53,293 nucleotides of DNA, taken from assembly GCA_035063765.1 (NCBI GenBank), contig JAPSFT010000025.1:1-53293 (forward strand). Direction: 5' to 3'. This DNA is from Deltaproteobacteria bacterium (lineage in GTDB: Bacteria > Myxococcota_A > UBA9160 > PR03). Positions 37,867 to 48,294 of the stretch are shown piece by piece. The position numbers were made by a program, and so were the translations under genes. Every line of letters starts with the position of its first letter. The first letter of the stretch is position 1. Below the pieces are notes generated by a model that made no database searches, was not told the origin of the DNA, and saw nothing but the letters and a program-made list of their open reading frames with translations.

Positions 37867-38421
37867 CTACAGCAGCGCGCCCTGGTGCCGGACGGACTGC
37901 TCCATCGCGAGCAGGCGGCGCTTCAGGTCGAGGCCGCCGCCGTAGCCGCCGAGGCGGCCGCCGCTCTGGATCACGCGGTGACACGGAACGATGATCGAGA
38001 CCGGGTTCGCGCCGTTGGCGGAGCCGACCGCGCGTACCGCCGTCGGGTTCCCGATCGCGCGCGCGCCGTCGGCGTAGGAGCGCGTCTCGCCGTAGGGGAT
38101 CGTCTCGAGCCAGGCCCAGACCGTGCGCTGGAAGGGCGTCCCGCGCAGGTCGAGCGCGAGCTCGAAGGCGCTGCGCTTGCCGGCCAGGTACTCGACGAGC
38201 TGGCGGGCGGCGTCGCGGTTGGGCGCGAAGGCCTCCTCGCGCCGGGCGCCGGGCGCCATCCGCGAGAGCCAGCCGGCCAGGCCGTGGCCCCCGGCGCGCG
38301 GCAGCGCCAGGTACGCGAGCCCGCGCGCCGTCGAGGCGAGGCGCAGCGCGCCGATCGGCGTCTCGACGCTCGCGGTGAAGACGCGCTCGATCGGCTCGGG
38401 GGCGGGCTCGACGGTCGCCAT
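37867..38421 (-). CDS. ogt: Methylated-DNA--[protein]-cysteine S-methyltransferase
   Basis: A 184-residue suicide repair protein that moves alkyl groups from O6-guanine (or O4-thymine) to its own cysteine. The acceptor is Cys147 in IVPCHRVI. TPFQRTVWAWLETIPYGETRSY and GNPTAVRAVGSANGANP form the DNA-binding helix-turn-helix and Asn hinge. There is no Ada regulatory domain, so it is an Ogt/MGMT-type protein. The ATG at 38421 lies nine bases after a TATGGT hexamer (38431-38436 on the minus strand), which suggests a very short leader. It is divergent from galE, with 41 bases between the starts. Confidence 0.95.
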   Translation of the reverse strand: MATVEPAPEPIERVFTASVETPIGALRLASTARGLAYLALPRAGGHGLAGWLSRMAPGARREEAFAPNRDAARQLVEYLAGKRSAFELALDLRGTPFQRTVWAWLETIPYGETRSYADGARAIGNPTAVRAVGSANGANPVSIIVPCHRVIQSGGRLGGYGGGLDLKRRLLAMEQSVRHQGALL

Positions 38422-38462
38422 CAGGCCGTCACCATACCACGCGCCCGCCGGGCGGAGGGACG

Positions 38463-39449
38463 ATGGCGCGACTGCTGGTGACGGGGGGCGCTGGATACGT
38501 CGGGAGCCACGCGCTCCGGGCGCTCGCCGCCGCCGGCCACGAGGTCGTCGTGCTCGACGACCTGCGCGCCGGCGCGGCCCGTGCCGTCGCCTCCGGCGTC
38601 CCGCTCGTGCGCGGCGACGCTGGCGACCGGGAGCTCGTCGCGCGCGTCCTCGCCGAGCACGGGCCCTTCACCGGCGTCCTGCACTTCGCGGGCTCGATCT
38701 CGGTGCCCGAGTCGGTCGCCGATCCGCTCCTCTACTACCGCAACAACACGGCTGCGAGCGCGGCGCTGCTCGCGGCCGCCCTGGCCCACGGCGTGCGCGC
38801 CTTCGTGTTCTCCTCGACCGCCGCCGTCTACGGGAGCCCCGCGCGCCAGCCGATCGACGAGGACACCCCCCTCGCGCCCGAGAGCCCCTACGGCGCCTCG
38901 AAGGCGATGGTCGAGCGCATGCTCGCCGACGCAGGCCGCGCCCACGGCCTGCGCTGGCTCGCGCTGCGCTACTTCAACGCGAGCGGCGCCGACCCGGCGG
39001 GCGGCATCGGGGAGCGCCACGACCCGGAGACGCACCTGATCCCGCTCGCGCTCGAGGCCGCGGCCGGCCTGCGGCCCTCGCTGTCGCTCCACGGCGCGGA
39101 CTGGCCCACGCCCGACGGCACCTGCGTGCGCGACTACGTACACGTCGCCGACCTCGCCGACGCCCACCGGCTCGGGATCGAGACGCTGCTCGGGGGCGGC
39201 GCGAGCGGCTGCTTCAACCTCGGCACCGGCACCGGCCGATCGATCCGCGAGGTGCTGGCAGCCGTCGAGCGCGTGACGGGGCGCCGCGTGCCCGTCGCGG
39301 CGGCGGCGCGCCGGCCGGGTGACCCGGCGGTCCTGGTCGCCGACGCCACGCGCTTCCGCGGCCGCTTCGGCTGGACGCCCGCGTGCTCCGACCTCGACAC
39401 GATCGTCGCCACCGCCTGGGCGTGGCTGCGCGCGTGGCGGGGGCTCTGA
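38463..39449 (+). CDS. galE: UDP-glucose 4-epimerase
   Basis: A 328-residue NAD-dependent extended short-chain dehydrogenase. The Rossmann loop is GGAGYVGSHALRAL at the N-terminus. FAGSISVPESVADPLLYYRNN and SSTAAVYG follow, and the catalytic pair is Tyr143/Lys147 in SPYGASK. YFNASGADPAGGIGERHDPETHLIP and GTCVRDYVHVADLADAH are specific to GalE rather than to other sugar epimerases. It supplies UDP-galactose for lipopolysaccharide or other glycans. The ribosome site GGAGGGA precedes the ATG. Confidence 0.93.
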   Translation: MARLLVTGGAGYVGSHALRALAAAGHEVVVLDDLRAGAARAVASGVPLVRGDAGDRELVARVLAEHGPFTGVLHFAGSISVPESVADPLLYYRNNTAASAALLAAALAHGVRAFVFSSTAAVYGSPARQPIDEDTPLAPESPYGASKAMVERMLADAGRAHGLRWLALRYFNASGADPAGGIGERHDPETHLIPLALEAAAGLRPSLSLHGADWPTPDGTCVRDYVHVADLADAHRLGIETLLGGGASGCFNLGTGTGRSIREVLAAVERVTGRRVPVAAAARRPGDPAVLVADATRFRGRFGWTPACSDLDTIVATAWAWLRAWRGL

Positions 39450-39628
39450 GCCGGATCGGAGCTGGCGCCGCGCGCGACCTCCCGGCGCACGCTGTGCGCC
39501 GCGCGGGCCAGGGGCCTCGCGGTGCGCTCGCGGCGCCCGATGGGCTCCGCCGCGGTCCAGCCGGGCTGGTGCGCACTGCCAGCCGCGTCATCTTCCCGCG
39601 CGGTTCGGGAGCGAAGGGGGGGTTGCTC

Positions 39629-40873
39629 GTGATCGTCCACCGTCCGTCCGGGTCCGCCCGGCCCGCGTTCGTGCCGTGTGCGTCCCTGGTGCTGGCGCTG
39701 CTCCTCGCCGCGCCGCCCGCGCGCGCCGCCGATCTCGCCGAGCGCGCGCGCACGCTGGTCGGCGCCGATCAGGGCGTCTACGTCGAGGCCGAGGACGGCA
39801 CCGTGCTGGTGGCCCAGCAAGCGGCGCGCCCGGTGCACCCGGCCTCGGTGTCGAAGGTCCCGACCACGCTCGCGCTCCTGCGCGCGCTCGGGCCCGCGCA
39901 CCGCTTCGAGACGCGCTTCGCGGCGGGCGGCCCGCTGCGCGACGGGCGCATCGACGGGCCGCTCGTGGTCGCCGCCGCCGGCGATCCGTTCTTCGTCGAC
40001 GAGAACGCGCTCCTGGTGGCGCAGGCCCTACGCGAGGCGGGCGTGCGCGAGGTCGCCGGGGGGCTCGTGGTGCAGGGACCGCTGCTCTTCGACTGGGAGT
40101 CGGAGGCGGCGGGCCCGCGCCTGCGGCGCGCGCTCGCAGGCGGCGCTCCGGCGGCGGCCTGGCAGGCGGTGCGGGCGCAGGGGGGCGGCGACGGCGCCCC
40201 GCCCGCGCTGCACTTCACCGGCGGGACCGTGCCCGCGAAGGCGAGTCCGGTCACGCTCGTCACGCACCGCTCGGAGCCCCTGATCCCGCTCCTGAAGGCG
40301 CTGAACGGCTATTCGAACAACATCTTCGCCGCGCTCGCGCAGGCGGCCGGCGGCATCGCGGCCGTGCAGGCGGACGTCCGCGGGATCCTGCCCGAGGCCT
40401 GGCGCGAGGAGCTGATCCTCGGTGACGGCGCCGGAGCGCACCGCAGGAACCGGATGAGCCCGCGCGCCACGGTGGCGATCCTGCGCGCGCTCGAGGCCGA
40501 GCTCGCACGCCACGGCCGCACGCTCGCCGACGCGCTGCCGGTGGCCGGCGTCGACGACGGAACCCTGCGCCACCGCCTCGACGGCCCCGGCGAGCGCGGC
40601 GTCGTGGTCGCCAAGACGGGGACCTACGGCTCCTACGGCGCCTGCGCGCTGGCCGGCGCGCTGCGCACCGAGCGGCGGGGGATCGTGTACTTCGCGGTGC
40701 TCAACCGCGGGGTCCCGGTCGAGCCCGCCCGCCGCCGCCAGGACGCCTTCGTGCGAGCCCTCCTCACCGAGCTCGGCGCCCTGCCCTGGGGCTACCAGCG
40801 CGACGACACCCCCGCCTTCGCCCGAGCTGAGGTGTTCGGGGACAGTCCCGGCGATCCGGCGATTCGACGGTAG
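39629..40873 (+). CDS. dacB: D-alanyl-D-alanine carboxypeptidase, PBP4 (S13) type
   Basis: A 414-residue periplasmic penicillin-binding protein that trims or cleaves peptide cross-links in peptidoglycan. It has a signal peptide (core LVLALLLAAPPARAA), then the active-site motifs: SVSK (Ser73, Lys76), SNN (Ser229, Asn231) and KTG (Lys329). I chose the GTG at 39629, behind AAGGGGGG; a TTG six bases earlier is possible. The domain between the first two motifs is smaller than in E. coli DacB. The last 12 codons ([12 protein letters not shown]) and the TAG stop come from the left arm and centre of the palindromic element at 40837-40927, so the native C-terminus was replaced or extended by that insertion. 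Confidence 0.88.
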   Translation: MIVHRPSGSARPAFVPCASLVLALLLAAPPARAADLAERARTLVGADQGVYVEAEDGTVLVAQQAARPVHPASVSKVPTTLALLRALGPAHRFETRFAAGGPLRDGRIDGPLVVAAAGDPFFVDENALLVAQALREAGVREVAGGLVVQGPLLFDWESEAAGPRLRRALAGGAPAAAWQAVRAQGGGDGAPPALHFTGGTVPAKASPVTLVTHRSEPLIPLLKALNGYSNNIFAALAQAAGGIAAVQADVRGILPEAWREELILGDGAGAHRRNRMSPRATVAILRALEAELARHGRTLADALPVAGVDDGTLRHRLDGPGERGVVVAKTGTYGSYGACALAGALRTERRGIVYFAVLNRGVPVEPARRRQDAFVRALLTELGALPWGYQRDDTPAFARAEVFGDSPGDPAIRR

Positions 40874-40927
40874 TCCGAGCGAAGCGCGGGCAGCGAGCGA
40901 ATCGCCGGATCGCCGGGACTGTCCCCG
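40837..40927. repeat. Dispersed palindromic element, full copy 2
   Basis: A perfect inverted repeat with 30-bp arms (40837-40866 and 40898-40927) and a 31-base centre, sharing its arm with the copies at 5749 and 47587. Flanking CTGAGG (40827-40832) and CCTCAG (40928-40933) extend the symmetry. It lies between the convergent genes dacB and the response regulator and could work as a two-way terminator. The dacB stop falls in its centre. Confidence 0.9.
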
Positions 40928-40929
40928 CC

Positions 40930-42432
40930 TCAGTCGCTGGTGCTGTCGCCCATGGCGAGGCGCTTCATCATCTTCTGGAGCGACTGGCGCGGGATGCCGA
41001 GCTTCTCGCTGGCCTTGCTCTTGCTGCCGGTCTCCTCGAGCGCGCGCTGGATCATGCGGCGCTTGAGCTCGTCGACGGAGCGGTTCAGGTCCCAGTCGAA
41101 GCCGGGCAGCTCGACCGCGGCGGCGGACTCGTCGCCGGCCGGGCGCCCGCGCACGTGCTCCGAGAGCATATCGACGGTGATCGTGTCGGCGTCGCCCGCC
41201 AGCGCCACCACGCGCTCGATCTCGTTCTCGAGCTCGCGCACGTTGCCGCTCCACGGGCAGGCCACCAGCCGGTCCATCGCGGCGTTCGTGAAGCCCTTGA
41301 TGCGGCGCGACATGCGGGCGGTCGCGTGCTCGAGGAAGTGGTGGGCCAGCACCGGGATGTCCTCGCGCCGCTCGCGCAGCGGGGGAATCGCGATCTCGAC
41401 CACGCGCAGCCGGTAGTAGAGGTCCTCGCGGAACTTCCCCTCCGACACCATCCGGCGCAGGTCCTTGTTGGTGGCGGCGATCACGCGCACGTCCACCTTG
41501 CGCACGTCGGAGGCGCCGAGCGGCCGGATCTCGCCGTCCTGGAGCACGCGCAGCAGGCGCACCTGCATGCTCATGTTGGTCTCGCCGATCTCGTCGAGGA
41601 AGATCGTACCGCCGTGGGCGTGCTCGAAGAGCCCCTTCTTGTCCTCGTGGGCGCCGGTGAAGGCGCCGCGCTTGTGGCCGAAGAGCTCGCTCTCGAGCAG
41701 CGTGTCGGGCAGCGCGCCGCAGTTCTGGGCGACGAAGCGGCCGGCCTTGCGCGCGCCGGCGTAGTGGATCGCGCGCGCCACCAGGTCCTTGCCGGTGCCG
41801 GTCTCGCCGCTGATCAGCACCGTCGCGTCGGTGCCCGCCACCTTCTCCATCACCTCGAAGACGCGCTGCATCGCCGGGCTCGAGCCGATCAGGCTGTCGA
41901 AGGCGTAGCGGCGCTCCACCTCGCGGCGCAGGTAGAGGTTCTCGGCGCGCAGCCGCTCGTTGGCGTCGCGCAGCGCGGCGGCGAGCGCGACGTTCTCGGT
42001 GGCGAGGCCGTAGGACTCGAGCGCGCGCCGGACGTTGAGGCGCAGCTCGTCGGGGTCCCAGGGCTTCGCGACGTAGCGGTAGATGCGGCCTTCGTTGACC
42101 GCGCGCACGATCGAGGCGAGGTCGGCGTAGCCGGTCAGCATCATGCGGATCGCCGTCGGATTGCGCTCGATCACCTTCTCGAGGAACTCGACGCCGGTCA
42201 TGCCGGGCAGGACCTGGTCCGCGATCACGAGCGCGATCGGCTCGCGCTCGAGGATCTCGAGGCCCTCCTGGGCGTTGCGCGCGGTGAAGACCCGGTAGTC
42301 GTCGGCGAGCGTGAGCTCGAGGCTCTCGAGGATGCCTTCCTCGTCGTCGACGATCAGGATCGCGTAGGGCTCGCCGCCCCGCGCAGGATCCATCGGGGGT
42401 TGGCGAGGCTCGGCGGGCACGCGCGGGAGCAT
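40930..42432 (-). CDS. Sigma-54-dependent response regulator (HupR/HoxA/NtrC type)
   Basis: A 500-residue transcription activator. The receiver domain (residues about 22-140) has the acidic pair DD29-30 and phospho-acceptor Asp72 (IADQVLPGMTG), with the Lys in YVAKPW. A coiled-coil linker leads to the AAA+ domain: Walker A GETGTGKD near 210, GAFTGA near 258 for sigma-54 contact, and DEIGETNMSMQVRLLRVLQ. A Fis-type helix-turn-helix (SKASEKLGIPRQSLQKMMK) ends the protein. The sequence around the receiver and GAFTGAHEDKKGLFE is closest to hydrogenase-type regulators (HupR/HoxA), but no hydrogenase genes are near. The start is the ATG at 42432; an ATG at 42393 is equally possible, as neither has a clear ribosome site. 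Confidence 0.9.
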   Translation of the reverse strand: MLPRVPAEPRQPPMDPARGGEPYAILIVDDEEGILESLELTLADDYRVFTARNAQEGLEILEREPIALVIADQVLPGMTGVEFLEKVIERNPTAIRMMLTGYADLASIVRAVNEGRIYRYVAKPWDPDELRLNVRRALESYGLATENVALAAALRDANERLRAENLYLRREVERRYAFDSLIGSSPAMQRVFEVMEKVAGTDATVLISGETGTGKDLVARAIHYAGARKAGRFVAQNCGALPDTLLESELFGHKRGAFTGAHEDKKGLFEHAHGGTIFLDEIGETNMSMQVRLLRVLQDGEIRPLGASDVRKVDVRVIAATNKDLRRMVSEGKFREDLYYRLRVVEIAIPPLRERREDIPVLAHHFLEHATARMSRRIKGFTNAAMDRLVACPWSGNVRELENEIERVVALAGDADTITVDMLSEHVRGRPAGDESAAAVELPGFDWDLNRSVDELKRRMIQRALEETGSKSKASEKLGIPRQSLQKMMKRLAMGDSTSD

Positions 42433-42543
42433 ACCCGGGATCGGGTCCGGGGCGCTCCGGACGGCAGGCCGGGCGGGCCGGCCTGCCGTCCGGGAGCCGC
42501 GGAAGCAGTTGCTCCCGCTGCGCCTCCGTGCTTCAGCGCCGCG

Positions 42544-42882
42544 TCAGCGCCGGGCGCGCCCGGTGCTGCGGCGAGCGGCCGGCTTGCGCGTGCGCCTCGC
42601 GGTGCGGCGCGGAGCGGCGCGCTTCGCGCCGCGGCGTGCCGTGCTCCGGCGCGCGCCCGGCTTCGCCATCTTCGCCTTCGACACGTCGCCTTCCTTGTCG
42701 ATGAAGTAGAGGAAGCCGTCCTCGCGCTTCACGCCGACCTTGGCGACGACCTGCGGCTTGCCCTTCGGCGCCTTGCCGCCGCCGCGGGCCATCCGGGCGC
42801 GGCTCACGTCGCCCTTCTTGTCGAGGAAGTAGAGCCACCCGCGCTCGCGGGTGATGCCGGTTCTCGCGATCTTGGTGGCCAT
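42544..42882 (-). CDS. Small highly basic protein with two LYF-DK-GDVS repeats
   Basis: A 112-residue protein, not in a family I can name. It contains two tandem copies of a short module: GWLYFLDKKGDVSRARMAR near residues 15-33 and GFLYFIDKEGDVSKAKMAK near 53-71. A Gly/Lys linker joins them. The last 40 residues are almost only Arg, Ala, Lys, Ser, Thr and Pro, like histone H1/Hc1 tails. The ATG at 42882 has a strong ribosome site (AGGAGAGAGA). A promoter with a perfect TTGACA box lies 113-141 bases upstream, so high expression is likely. A DNA- or RNA-binding, nucleoid-type role is an inference from charge only. Confidence 0.8.
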   Translation of the reverse strand: MATKIARTGITRERGWLYFLDKKGDVSRARMARGGGKAPKGKPQVVAKVGVKREDGFLYFIDKEGDVSKAKMAKPGARRSTARRGAKRAAPRRTARRTRKPAARRSTGRARR

Positions 42883-42994
42883 GGGCCGTCTCTCTCCTGT
42901 GTGGGCGGTCCGGGGATGCCGGGCCGGTTGCCGTCGAGTCGGCAGGGGAGGAGACGCCGCGGGCTGGGGTGTGGCAGCCGCGGTGACGCCTCGC

Positions 42995-43023
42995 AGTGTG
43001 CCCGGCTCCCCCGTGGGTGTCAA
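42995..43023 (-). promoter_or_regulatory. Strong promoter of the small basic protein gene
   Basis: On the minus strand TTGACA (43018-43023) is followed by a 17-base spacer and CACACT (42995-43000), itself followed by GCG as in other -10 boxes of this region. It would give a leader of about 105 bases before the ATG at 42882. The -35 box is perfect. Confidence 0.55.
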
Positions 43024-43085
43024 CGATTTTCCGGGGGGTTAGGACCTGGACCTGCGAGGGAGTGCGACGGGAGCCGCCAGGCTCG

Positions 43086-43100
43086 TTGCCCCCAGGGGCA
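43086..43100. terminator. Short hairpin after gshB
   Basis: TGCCC-CCAG-GGGCA (43087-43100) can form a small GC stem ten bases past the gshB stop. There is no T-tract, so this is at best a weak or Rho-assisted terminator. Confidence 0.25.
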
Positions 43101-43109
43101 CCCGGCTGC

Positions 43110-44102
43110 TCAGGCAACGGGTGAGGCGTCCTCCAGGGCGCTCCGATGCCGGTGCGCCCGGCCTTCGGCGGCCTCGATCACGCGCAGCTCGAGCCGGGTC
43201 TGCTCGAGCGCGTCGATCTCCTGGATCCCGGTCGGGCTCGTGACGTTCACCTCGGTGAGCCGGCCGCCGATCACGTCGATGCCGACGAAGAACAGGCCGT
43301 CGCGCAGGAGGGCCGGGCGGATGCGCTCCACGATGCGGCGGTCCTGGTCGTCGAGCGGGGCCCGCGCGGGCCTTCCGCCGACGTGCAGGTTGGCGCGGGT
43401 CTCGCCCGCGGCAGGGACCCGCAGGAGCGCCCCGAGCACCTCGCCCTCGAGCAGCAGGATGCGCTTGTCCCCCTCGCGTACGGCCGGCAGGTACTGCTGC
43501 GCCATCGCCCAGCGCGTCCCGAAGCCGGTCGCGGTCTCCAGGATCGAGAAGAGGTTGCGGTCGTCGTGACGCAGGTGGAAGACACCCTCGCCGCCCTTGC
43601 CCCCGAGCGGCTTCACGATCATCTGGCCGCCCATCTTGGCCAGGAAGTCGACCAGCTCCGGGATCCAGCGCGTGACGCGCGTCTCGGGCATCAGCTCGGA
43701 GAACTGCAGCGCGTAGAGCTTCTCGTTGGCCCAGATGACGGTGTCGGGGCGGTTCAGCACCAGCGCGCGGCGGCAGAGCGCGAGGATCTGCGTGGCGGCC
43801 ACGTAGTCGGTGTCCACCGGCGGGTCCTTGCGCTGCCAGACCACGTCGGCGCCGTCGTCGAGGGCGACGCTGCGCGGCTCCCCCAGGCTGTAGTGCCGGC
43901 CCGGCTCGCGGCGCAGCTCGACCGGGCGCACGCGCGCCAGCGGCCGGCCGGCGTCCACCGACAGGTCGCCGAGCTCGCAGTAGAGCACGCGGTGGCCGCG
44001 CTCCTGGGCCGCGAGCATCAGCACGAAGGTGGTGTCCTTCGTGCTGTCGATGGACCCGATCGGATCCATCACGAACAGCATCGAGAGCGGGCCGGGCGAC
44101 AC
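43110..44102 (-). CDS. gshB: Glutathione synthetase
   Basis: A 330-residue ATP-grasp ligase joining gamma-glutamylcysteine and glycine. FVMDPIGSIDSTKDTTFVLMLAAQERGH at the N-terminus, VVWQRKDPPVDTDYVAATQIL, NEKLYALQF, MIVKPLGGKGGEGVF (the ATP lid) and FVGIDVIGGRLTEVNVTSPTGIQEID are GshB hallmarks. The GTG at 44102 has GGAGG at good spacing and is preferred over the ATG at 44081. gshA is not in the window. It is divergent from PBP1A across 118 bases. Confidence 0.95.
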   Translation of the reverse strand: MSPGPLSMLFVMDPIGSIDSTKDTTFVLMLAAQERGHRVLYCELGDLSVDAGRPLARVRPVELRREPGRHYSLGEPRSVALDDGADVVWQRKDPPVDTDYVAATQILALCRRALVLNRPDTVIWANEKLYALQFSELMPETRVTRWIPELVDFLAKMGGQMIVKPLGGKGGEGVFHLRHDDRNLFSILETATGFGTRWAMAQQYLPAVREGDKRILLLEGEVLGALLRVPAAGETRANLHVGGRPARAPLDDQDRRIVERIRPALLRDGLFFVGIDVIGGRLTEVNVTSPTGIQEIDALEQTRLELRVIEAAEGRAHRHRSALEDASPVA

Positions 44103-44220
44103 GCTGGGGCCTCCGGGACGCCGCCAAGCGGTAGCGCAGACCGGGGGCCGGAGGCCACGGCGCGCGTCGTCGCCCGGGTGGGCGGCTGCTAGCCTGCCGG
44201 ACGCTCCTCGGGAGATGGGA

Positions 44221-46803
<2,583 letters not shown>

Positions 46804-46805
46804 GC

Positions 46806-47585
46806 GTGGAGCGCGATGTGCGCGAGCTGCCGGCCGGCGCGCAGGCGCGGGCCGGGCGGCGTGCGCCCCTCCGCAGCGAGGCGCAGCCGGCCGACGGCGA
46901 GCTGCGGCGCCTCGACCGGCTCGCGGGCGTGGGCCTGCTCGCCGCCGAGACCGCCCACGAGGTGCGCAACGCGCTCACCGCCGTGAAGACCTTCCTGCAG
47001 CTGCTCCCGGCGCGCGGCGACGACCCGGAGCTGCGCGGGCCCTTCCTCGCCCTGGCCGGCGAGGAGGTCGCCCGCATGGAGCGGCTGCTCGACGCGCTGC
47101 TCGAGCAGGCGCGCGGGGCGGCGAGTGCGGGCGGCGACGCGGTGCGGCGCTGCGATGCGGCGGCGGCCGTCAGCGCCGTGGCGCAGCTCGTCGCCCGGCG
47201 CGCGGCGGAACGTGGCCTGCACCTCGCGGTGGAGCTGGCCCCGGAGCTGCCGGAGCCGGCGATCGCCGCCGACGCGCTGCGCCAGGTGCTGCTGAACCTC
47301 GCGCTCAACGCGCTCGAGGCGACACCCGCCGGTGGCGACGTGCGGATCGGCGGCCGCGCGCTCGGCCGCGCGCTCGAGCTGGCGGTCGAGGACCGCGGCC
47401 CGGGCATTCCGGCCGCCCTGCGCCGCCGCGTCTTCGAGCCCTGGTACTCGACCCACGCCGGACGCCCGGGCGGGCTCGGACTCTCGATCGCGCGCCGCCT
47501 CGTCGACGAGGCCGGCGGCACGATCTCGATCGGCGACCGCGCCGGAGGCGGCGCCCGCATCCGCGTCCGCCTGCCCGCCCTCTGA
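46806..47585 (+). CDS. Soluble histidine kinase
   Basis: A 259-residue kinase core without membrane helices or a recognisable sensor domain. The phospho-acceptor is His51 in ETAHEVRNALTAVKTFLQLL. The ATP-binding domain has the N box NLALNALEAT, the G1 box EDRGPGIP, an F-box-like FEPWYSTH and the G2 box GGLGLSIARRL. It starts at a GTG two bases after the PBP1A stop, so it is translationally linked to a cell-wall enzyme. Its response regulator is not obvious; the sigma-54 regulator at 40930 is 4 kb away on the other strand. The palindrome half-copy begins two bases after its stop. Confidence 0.88.
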   Translation: MERDVRELPAGAQARAGRRAPLRSEAQPADGELRRLDRLAGVGLLAAETAHEVRNALTAVKTFLQLLPARGDDPELRGPFLALAGEEVARMERLLDALLEQARGAASAGGDAVRRCDAAAAVSAVAQLVARRAAERGLHLAVELAPELPEPAIAADALRQVLLNLALNALEATPAGGDVRIGGRALGRALELAVEDRGPGIPAALRRRVFEPWYSTHAGRPGGLGLSIARRLVDEAGGTISIGDRAGGGARIRVRLPAL

Positions 47586-47586
47586 G

Positions 47587-47614
47587 GGGGACAGTCCCGG
47601 CGATCCGGCGATTC
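47587..47614. repeat. Dispersed palindromic element, half copy
   Basis: One arm only (GGGGACAGTCCC followed by GGCGATCCGGCGATTC), the same as the arms at 5749 and 40837. It lies between the convergent 3' ends of the histidine kinase and the alpha/beta hydrolase. The second arm is absent. The arm can still fold into its internal GGGAC/GTCCC hairpin. Confidence 0.85.
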
Positions 47615-47625
47615 TCGGGGCGGGC

Positions 47626-48267
47626 TCAGCGACCGAGCCAGCGCGTGACCTCGTTGCCGAGCGCTGCCAGGCCTGCCGCGAAGAAGTGGTCGGCGTCCTC
47701 GAGCAGGACGAAGCGGACAGCCGGCCGCTCCTTCGCGATCGCCTCGAGCGCCGCGGGCGGCGCGATCGCGTCGTGGCGGCCCGCGAGCAGCAGGACCTGG
47801 CGCTCGCCGGCACCGAGCCGCTCGGCAGCGAGCAGCGCCGGCGGCGGCGCGACCAGGACGAGGTGCGTGACGCGCGGCTGATCGGCAGCGGCGAGGAGCG
47901 CGGCCGCGGCGCCGAACGAGTAGCCGGCGGCGACCAGCGGCCCCGGCTCGCCGCGCCCGAGCTGGAGGAGCGCCGCGGCGAAGTCCCCGGCGCCGTCGGC
48001 GAGCGCGCCGCTCGGCGCGCCCGTGCTCCCGCCGACGCCGCGCCAGTTGAAGCGCAGCGACGCGAGCCCCGCCTTCGTGCACGCCCACGCCAGCTCCGTC
48101 ACGACCGGCGATTCCATGCTGCCGCCGTAGAGCGGATGTGGAGGCGCGATCACGGCCCCGCCCCGCCCGGCGTCGCCCGCGACGTAGAGCCCTTCGAGCG
48201 CCTCGCCGCGCTCCCCCGCCTCGCCGAGCCACGGGATCGCCGTGCTCCGCTCCTCGCGCTTTGCCAC
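47626..48267 (-). CDS. Alpha/beta hydrolase (YcjY/DUF-type small esterase)
   Basis: A 213-residue compact alpha/beta hydrolase. APPHPLYGGSM is the oxyanion-side loop and RFNWRGVGGSTG a typical stretch. The nucleophile Ser lies in GYSFGAAAAL, the acid is probably the Asp in LAGRHDAIAPP, and the base is the His in EDADHFFAAG. The GTG at 48267 follows GGAGGAAGG. The substrate is unknown. The gene is divergent from nth, with only 27 bases between the two start codons. Confidence 0.85.
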   Translation of the reverse strand: MAKREERSTAIPWLGEAGERGEALEGLYVAGDAGRGGAVIAPPHPLYGGSMESPVVTELAWACTKAGLASLRFNWRGVGGSTGAPSGALADGAGDFAAALLQLGRGEPGPLVAAGYSFGAAAALLAAADQPRVTHLVLVAPPPALLAAERLGAGERQVLLLAGRHDAIAPPAALEAIAKERPAVRFVLLEDADHFFAAGLAALGNEVTRWLGR

Positions 48268-48294
48268 CCCTTCCTCCTGCTACCCTGCGCGCCG

